NCBI GenBank assembly: GCA_026646875.1
Contig: JAPKHL010000014.1
Location: 1 to 40,974 of the forward strand
DNA length: 40,974 nt
Direction: 5' to 3'
Origin: Rhodocyclaceae bacterium
Lineage (GTDB): Bacteria; Pseudomonadota; Gammaproteobacteria; Burkholderiales; Rhodocyclaceae
The stretch's first letter is position 1; each line of letters begins with the position of its first letter. This document shows, in pieces, positions 35,749-40,974 of the stretch. Position numbers and translations under genes: made by a program. The notes beneath the pieces are model-generated. The model did not search any database, was not told where the DNA came from, and worked only from the letters and a program-made list of their open reading frames with translations.

Positions 35749-38700
35749 ATGGACCGCGATCTGGAACCGACGCCGGAAGCACCCGACGCGCTCGCGCAGT
35801 GGAGCGAACCGTCGGCACAGGAGGCGCATCTTCCCGAACTGGGCGCGTTCCTCGATCTGCTGCGGCGGCGCTGTGCGGTCGATTTCTCCGGATACAAGAC
35901 CAGCACCCTGTCGCGCCGCATTCGTCAACGCATGGCGCTGCAGCGCACCGAGGACGTCGAGGCATACTGCGCCCATCTGGCAAGCAATGACGCGGAACGC
36001 GAAGCGCTTTGCCAGGACCTGCTGATCAACGTCACCGAGTTCTTCCGTGATCCGGCCGTGTTTGGCCTGCTCGGCGAGGAGGTCCTGCCCGACCTGTTGC
36101 GCGGACGGGATCCCAGCGATGACCTGCGCCTGTGGTCGGCCGGCTGCGCCAGTGGCGAGGAGGCCTATTCGCTGGCCATGCTGGCCCTCGACACGGCCAG
36201 CCGCCTGGGTTTTTCCGGCAACGTCAAGGTATTCGCCACCGACATCCATACCGGCATGCTCGGTGGCGCCTCGCTCGGCTTCTACAACGACGAGGCCGTG
36301 CGCAACATCCCCGAGCCGCTGCTGCGCCGCTTTTTCCAGCGCGAGGCCGCCGGCTGGCGCGTGGATGGCACCTTGCGCCGGCATGTGGTATTCGCCCGCC
36401 ACAACCTCCTGACCGATCCGCCATTCACCCGCATCGACCTGGCCGCCTGTCGCAATCTGTTGATCTATCTGAAGCCGCCGGCCCAGCTGCGGGCACTGAC
36501 CCAACTGCACTTCGCTCTCAAGCCGCAGGGGCTGCTGTTGCTCGGCTCGAGCGAAACGGTCGGTGAATACGACATGCGCGCCTTCATGACCGTCGACCGT
36601 TCGCGGAAGCTGTACCGAAAACAGACGGTCACCCTGCCACGCACCACCGATGGCGCCCCCTCGCAGGTGCTGCCGATCGGCTCCCTCCTGCCGGAAACCC
36701 TGTCCAGCCCGGTGGCCGAGGATCCCAAGCTGCTGGAGGCGGAGCTGCTCGCCACGCGCGAGCGCTTGCAGGAAATGGTCATCGAGTTGCAGGGAAGCCA
36801 CGAGCGGATCGATCTGGCCAACGAGGAACTGACTGCGTCGAACGAAGAGCTGCAGAGCACAAACGAGGAGCTCAAGTCGGTCAACGAGGATCTCTACACC
36901 CTCAACGCCGAGCTCGAGCGCAAGAACAGCGCCCTGGCCAACCTGAACCGCGATTACGACCACCTGCTGGCCAGCGCGGAAATCGGCACGGTCTTTCTCG
37001 ACGCGGACCTGAGCGTCCGTCGTTTCAGCGCGACGATCACCGACTTCCTGTCCCTGCGTCCGCAGGACGAAGGCCGCCCGATCGCCGAAATCGCCTACCG
37101 CCTGGGTGAAACCAGCAATTTCCTGGCCAATCTCCGTTACGTGGCCAGTTCCGGGGAGCGCCTCGAGCGCGAGGTTGAAACGGCGCCCGGCCGCTGGCAT
37201 CTCGAACGGATGCTGCCGTTCCGTGGCGAGGGCGGGGCCCAGGACGGCGTCGTTCTGACCTACACCGACATCACGCATGTCAAGATGGCGCAGGCCGAGG
37301 CTGCGGCCCTCGCGGCCGAGCGGACCCGCCTGCAGAACATCCTGGATGCGCTCCCGGACGGGGTGTACATCACCAACGCCGCCCATGACATCGAATACAT
37401 CAATCCGGTGCTCGAGAAGGAGTTCGGCCCTCCCGGCGAGCGCAAGTGCTACGAGTATTTTCATGGACGCAGTTCGGAATGCGACTGGTGCAAGAACCCG
37501 CAGGTATACGCCGGGCAGTCCGTCCGCTGGGAATGGACCTCCGCCAAAGGACGTCGCTACGACCTGTTCGACATGCCGTTCCACAATCTCGACGGCAGCG
37601 TCAGCAAGCTCGAGATCTTCCACGACATCACCCCGATCCGGGACAGCGAGCGACGCCTGAGCGAGGCAGCGGCGCTCGCGCAGGTCGGCCACTGGGAGTG
37701 GGACCTGCCGGATGGTGAACTCCGCTGGGGCACGGAGACATTCCATATCTTTGGCTGGGAACCGGACAGCGTCACCCCCGATTTTGCGCTTTTCATCGCG
37801 CGCGTTCACCCCGATGACCGCGCCGGTGTTGAGCAGGCGGTCAATCGGGCGCTTCAGACCGGGGAACCCTATCTCGCGGAATTCCGCTTCACCCGCGCCG
37901 ACGGCACCGAGCGCATCGGACGCGCCACCGGCCACCTCGAACGCAGCGCCACGGGTGTGCCGGTACGCCTCTCGGGCGCGATGCAGGACGTCACCGAGTT
38001 GCGGGGCTTCGAAAAGGCGCTGCGTGCGAGCGAGGAGCGCTTCTCCGCGGCATTTCGCTCGGCCCCGCTGGCCGTCTCGATTGCGCGGATTTCGGACGGC
38101 CTGATCATCGAAGCCAACGACAAGTACGATAGTCTGTTCGGCTGGAAACGCGAGGCGCTGATCGGCAAAACCTCGCTCGAGGCTCGCCTGTGGATAGACG
38201 AACAGGCCCGCCAGGAGTGGCTGAATACCTTTCTCGCCCAAGGCACGCTGCTCGATTATTCCGCGCTGTGGCAGGACATCCACGGCAATCCGCGACATGT
38301 GAGCATCGCCTCGGAGCACATCGATATCGGGGGAGAGCCCCACGTCCTGTGCTTCGTTCAGGATGTCACGGAGCGCAAGGAAGCGGCGGCCCGGATCGAA
38401 TACCTGGCACACCACGATGCCCTGACCGGCCTGCCCAACCGGGTGCTCTTCCGGGATCGTTTCGAACTGGCCTCCGCGTGGGCGGAACGCTCCGGAGCTC
38501 GCGTGGCCCTGCTCTTCCTCGATCTCGATCACTTCAAGACCATCAATGACACACTGGGCCACCCGGTGGGTGACCGCCTGCTCGAATGCGTCGCCGAGCG
38601 GTTGCGCGAATGCGTGCGCGAGACGGATACGATCAGCCGCCTGGGCGGCGACGAATTCCTCATCGCCATCACCGATGTGCAGGATGCCGAGGCCATCAAC

Positions 38701-39720
38701 CGGACGGCAAACAAGATCCTCGAGGCACTCGGGCACCCCTTCCTGATCGATGGGCGCGAGTTGAGCAACACCCTGTCGATCGGCATCGCGGTCTGGCCCG
38801 ACGACGGCCGCGATTTCGACACCCTGCTGAAGAAAGCCGACACTGCGATGTACCAGGCGAAGAGCGCCGGACGCAACACGGCCCGCTATTTCGCCGAGCA
38901 AATGAATGCAGATGCCCTGGAGCGTCTGCAGATCCGCAGCGCCCTGCGCCGCGCCCTCGAGAACAGGGAATTTGCACTGCACTTCCAGCCCCAGATCGAA
39001 CTGGCAAGTGGCCGCGTGTCCGGTGTCGAGGCGCTCTTGCGCTGGAATCGGGACGGCAGCGGGTTGGTGCCGCCCGCTCGCTTCATCCCGGCAGCAGAGG
39101 AGAGTGGACTGATCGTGCCGATCGGTGACTGGGTGCTGCACGAGGCGTGTACGCAAGCGATGCGCTGGCAAAAGGCAGGATTGCCCGAGATGTCGGTCGC
39201 GGTCAATCTTTCGGCGGTACAGTTCCGCCGGGGCGATCTCGAACGCAGCGTCAGCGAAGCCTTGGCCCGCTCGGGGCTCGATCCTTCCCTGCTGGAGCTG
39301 GAATTGACCGAGTCGCTGCTGATCGAGGATGCAGAGGGGGTACTGGAAACGGTACGCCGCCTGAAAACCATCGGGGGCCGCTTGTCGATCGACGATTTCG
39401 GCACCGGTTATTCAAGCCTTGCCTACCTGAAGCGTTTCGCGGTCGACAAGCTGAAGATCGATCAGTCCTTCGTGCGTGACATCGCCAGCGACCCCGATGA
39501 CGCAGCGATCGTCCGGGCCATCGTCAGCATGGCCAGAACCCTCAAGCTCAGCGTCATTGCCGAAGGCGTGGAAAGCGAAGAGATCACGCGCCTTCTCGGA
39601 ATTTTCCATTGCGACGAAGCCCAAGGATTTCATTTCGCTCGCCCGATGCCGGCGGACGCTCTGGCCGCCTGGCTTCGCGACCGCTCGAGCGACACCGGGA
39701 ATCGGACGTATCGCACGTAA
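35749..39720 (+). CDS. CheR-PAS-GGDEF-EAL hybrid signalling protein
   Basis: A 1323-residue cytoplasmic fusion. Residues 28-290 are a CheR methyltransferase with LINVTEFFRDP and the SAM loop GCASGEEAYSL (132-142). Residues 327-402 form the long coiled coil typical of CheB-CheR hybrids (ASNEELQSTNEELKSVNEDL). A PAS-like domain (403-510) and three further PAS/PAC domains (about 515-635, 640-755, 765-880) follow. The second has a Cys567/Cys578/Cys581 cluster. The GGDEF motif (966-970) is intact, with an RETD inhibitory site five residues before it. The EAL domain (EALLRW at 1094, NLSAVQF, ELTESLL, IDDFGTGYSSLAYL, AEGVESEE) looks catalytically complete. The protein could methylate a target and make or break cyclic di-GMP. 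No CheB half or chemotaxis gene adjoins. Confidence 0.93.
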   Translation: MDRDLEPTPEAPDALAQWSEPSAQEAHLPELGAFLDLLRRRCAVDFSGYKTSTLSRRIRQRMALQRTEDVEAYCAHLASNDAEREALCQDLLINVTEFFRDPAVFGLLGEEVLPDLLRGRDPSDDLRLWSAGCASGEEAYSLAMLALDTASRLGFSGNVKVFATDIHTGMLGGASLGFYNDEAVRNIPEPLLRRFFQREAAGWRVDGTLRRHVVFARHNLLTDPPFTRIDLAACRNLLIYLKPPAQLRALTQLHFALKPQGLLLLGSSETVGEYDMRAFMTVDRSRKLYRKQTVTLPRTTDGAPSQVLPIGSLLPETLSSPVAEDPKLLEAELLATRERLQEMVIELQGSHERIDLANEELTASNEELQSTNEELKSVNEDLYTLNAELERKNSALANLNRDYDHLLASAEIGTVFLDADLSVRRFSATITDFLSLRPQDEGRPIAEIAYRLGETSNFLANLRYVASSGERLEREVETAPGRWHLERMLPFRGEGGAQDGVVLTYTDITHVKMAQAEAAALAAERTRLQNILDALPDGVYITNAAHDIEYINPVLEKEFGPPGERKCYEYFHGRSSECDWCKNPQVYAGQSVRWEWTSAKGRRYDLFDMPFHNLDGSVSKLEIFHDITPIRDSERRLSEAAALAQVGHWEWDLPDGELRWGTETFHIFGWEPDSVTPDFALFIARVHPDDRAGVEQAVNRALQTGEPYLAEFRFTRADGTERIGRATGHLERSATGVPVRLSGAMQDVTELRGFEKALRASEERFSAAFRSAPLAVSIARISDGLIIEANDKYDSLFGWKREALIGKTSLEARLWIDEQARQEWLNTFLAQGTLLDYSALWQDIHGNPRHVSIASEHIDIGGEPHVLCFVQDVTERKEAAARIEYLAHHDALTGLPNRVLFRDRFELASAWAERSGARVALLFLDLDHFKTINDTLGHPVGDRLLECVAERLRECVRETDTISRLGGDEFLIAITDVQDAEAINRTANKILEALGHPFLIDGRELSNTLSIGIAVWPDDGRDFDTLLKKADTAMYQAKSAGRNTARYFAEQMNADALERLQIRSALRRALENREFALHFQPQIELASGRVSGVEALLRWNRDGSGLVPPARFIPAAEESGLIVPIGDWVLHEACTQAMRWQKAGLPEMSVAVNLSAVQFRRGDLERSVSEALARSGLDPSLLELELTESLLIEDAEGVLETVRRLKTIGGRLSIDDFGTGYSSLAYLKRFAVDKLKIDQSFVRDIASDPDDAAIVRAIVSMARTLKLSVIAEGVESEEITRLLGIFHCDEAQGFHFARPMPADALAAWLRDRSSDTGNRTYRT

Positions 39721-39726
39721 AAAATC

Positions 39727-39750
39727 AGCGCGCCCGGGAGGGGACGCGCT
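39727..39750 (-). terminator. Terminator of the acyl-CoA dehydrogenase gene, shared with the convergent hybrid gene
   Basis: AGCGCG (39727-39732) pairs with CGCGCT (39745-39750), extended by CC/GG pairs past one mismatch. On the minus strand the stem is followed by GATTTTTT, so it fits an intrinsic terminator for the gene ending at 39783. Confidence 0.65.
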
Positions 39751-39782
39751 GGGTTTCGATTGCCGGTTTCTGGGATGGCTGT

Positions 39783-40974
39783 CTAGAAGAGTTCCGCTTC
39801 AAGCGCCATCAGGGGGGTCGCTCCAGCACGGGCAACCCGGATCCAGTAGGCAGCTTCGGGCAACAGCTTGGTGAAGTAATAACGGGCGGTGAGCAATTTC
39901 GCCTTGTAAAAGGCGTCTCCGGAGTCCTGCTTGGCGAGAGCGATTTTCGCCATGCGTGCCCAGAAATACGCGAACACCATGTGCCCCGCCACCTTCATGT
40001 AGGGGACGGCGGCGGCGCCGACCTCATCCGGATTCTGCATCGCCTTCATGCCGATCTCCATGGTCAGCTTCTGCACCTTTTCCGCAAGGTCGGCCAGCGG
40101 CGCAATGAATTCGGCCATGGCCGGATTGTTGCCCTCCGCACGCAAGAAGCTCTCGATCTGGGCACCGAACTGCTTCAAGCGTGCGCCGCTGTCCGCCAGC
40201 ACCTTGCGGCCAAGCAGATCGAGCGACTGGATGGTATTCGTTCCTTCATAGATCTGGTTGATGCGGGCATCGCGGACATGCTGCTCCATTCCCCATTCGC
40301 TGATGTAGCCATGCCCCCCGAGAACCTGCATGGCGAGATTGGTGCACTCGAAGGCGTTGTCGGTCAGGAATGCCTTGATGATCGGAATCAGCAAGGCAAC
40401 CAAGCCTTCCGACGCTTCACGCTCTTCGGGATCCGGATGGGTCAGCGCTTTGTCGAGCTCCAGCGCAACGAAGTAAGCGAAGGCACGCGCACCTTCGGCG
40501 TAGGCTCGCTGCGTCAGCAGCATACGGCGGACATCGGGATGCACGATGATCGGATCGGCTGCCTTGTCGGGAGCCTTGACCCCCGTCAAAGCACGACTTT
40601 GCAGGCGCTCCCGGGCATAGGCCACCGAATTCTGGTAGGCCACCTCGGTCAGCCCGAGTCCCTGCATCCCGACACCAAGGCGGGCCGCATTCATCATGAC
40701 GAACATCGCCTGCAGCCCCTTGTGTGGTTGGCCAAGGAGGTAGCCCGTTGCGCCATCGAAATTCATGACGCAGGTCGAATTCCCGTGAATGCCCATCTTG
40801 TGTTCGATCGAGCCGCACGCAACACCGTTGCGCGCTCCCGGCGTACCATCGGCGGCCGGCAGGAATTTTGGAACAACGAACAGGCTGATTCCCTTCGTCC
40901 CAGAAGGGGCGTCGGGCAGGCGGGCAAGCACCAGATGAACGATGTTCTCGGCAAGATCGTGCTCACCGGAGGAA
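39783..40974 (-). CDS. Large acyl-CoA dehydrogenase, C-terminal part (cut by window edge)
   Basis: The open frame runs from the window end to the stop at 39783, giving the last 396 residues or so of a dehydrogenase of about 590-600. The N-terminal domain is outside. Seen: GEHDLAENIVHLVLARLPDAP and GTKGISLFVVPKFLP (beta-domain), LGGHGYISEWGMEQHVRDAR, and the catalytic-base motif INQIYEGTNTIQSLDLLGRK. A 150-residue helical C-terminal extension ends at LMALEAELF. The SEWGMEQH and long tail are typical of the DmdC/FadE-like subfamily with a C-terminal ACAD extension. Members act on medium- or long-chain or methylthio acyl-CoAs; the substrate is unassigned here. It is not part of the liu operon. 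Confidence 0.93.
   Translation of the reverse strand, partial: SSGEHDLAENIVHLVLARLPDAPSGTKGISLFVVPKFLPAADGTPGARNGVACGSIEHKMGIHGNSTCVMNFDGATGYLLGQPHKGLQAMFVMMNAARLGVGMQGLGLTEVAYQNSVAYARERLQSRALTGVKAPDKAADPIIVHPDVRRMLLTQRAYAEGARAFAYFVALELDKALTHPDPEEREASEGLVALLIPIIKAFLTDNAFECTNLAMQVLGGHGYISEWGMEQHVRDARINQIYEGTNTIQSLDLLGRKVLADSGARLKQFGAQIESFLRAEGNNPAMAEFIAPLADLAEKVQKLTMEIGMKAMQNPDEVGAAAVPYMKVAGHMVFAYFWARMAKIALAKQDSGDAFYKAKLLTARYYFTKLLPEAAYWIRVARAGATPLMALEAELF

Noticed and set aside
35581..39171. 1196-codon and, at 32604-35699, 1031-codon open frames on the minus strand
   Set aside because: Antisense shadows of the CheR-PAS-GGDEF-EAL gene and of phaC plus the phosphodiesterase, whose sense frames have complete catalytic motifs.

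Overview
The window is a GC-rich chromosomal segment (compact genes, ATGA/GTGA overlaps, no RNA genes or complete mobile elements seen). The gene content points to a betaproteobacterium, most likely of the Rhodocyclales: a pilMNOPQ locus divergent from a class A penicillin-binding protein, lptM-lysA, a RegB/RegA-type redox pair, a class I PHA synthase, a PEP-CTERM protein and a LiuR-controlled leucine degradation operon. The taxonomic call is inference from gene content and order, not from a marker-gene comparison.

Layout. 1-4016 (minus): pilM-N-O-P-Q, each junction overlapping by 4 bases, pilQ cut by the window edge. 4184-6478 (plus): PBP1A. 6499-6816 (minus): cyaY. 6853-9375 and on to 12440 (plus): lptM, lysA, then an RND adaptor and RND pump, the adaptor overlapping lysA. 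12508-14875 (plus): RegB-like kinase, RegA-like regulator and hslR (Hsp15), again overlapping. 14952-16163 (plus): MFS transporter, ended by a strong hairpin shared with a convergent PEP-CTERM gene (16246-16878, minus), which has a good sigma-54 promoter.

17109-31439 (minus) is the dominant region, a run of about 14 kb reading from liuR at 31439 down to 17109: liuR (MerR), PaaI thioesterase, isovaleryl-CoA dehydrogenase, a GNAT-carbonic anhydrase fusion, thiolase, a second acyl-CoA dehydrogenase, a second PaaI thioesterase, a DsbA-fold isomerase, a LOG-family protein, methylcrotonyl-CoA carboxylase beta, methylglutaconyl-CoA hydratase, methylcrotonyl-CoA carboxylase alpha, HMG-CoA lyase, two DUF1289 mini-proteins and a metallo-beta-lactamase-fold hydrolase. 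Together they convert isovaleryl-CoA to acetyl-CoA and acetoacetate. A perfect 18-base palindrome between liuR and the first enzyme gene is the likely LiuR operator. A 51-base direct repeat has duplicated the start of the carboxylase alpha gene and created a 33-codon upstream reading frame.

31545-34451 (plus): a second metallo-hydrolase and phaC, ended by a textbook terminator. 34533-35705 (plus): a phosphodiesterase/nucleotide pyrophosphatase-like protein. 35749-39720 (plus): a 1323-residue CheR-PAS-GGDEF-EAL fusion. 39783-40974 (minus): the C-terminal part of a large acyl-CoA dehydrogenase, cut by the window edge. No gene-free stretch exceeds about 250 bases.
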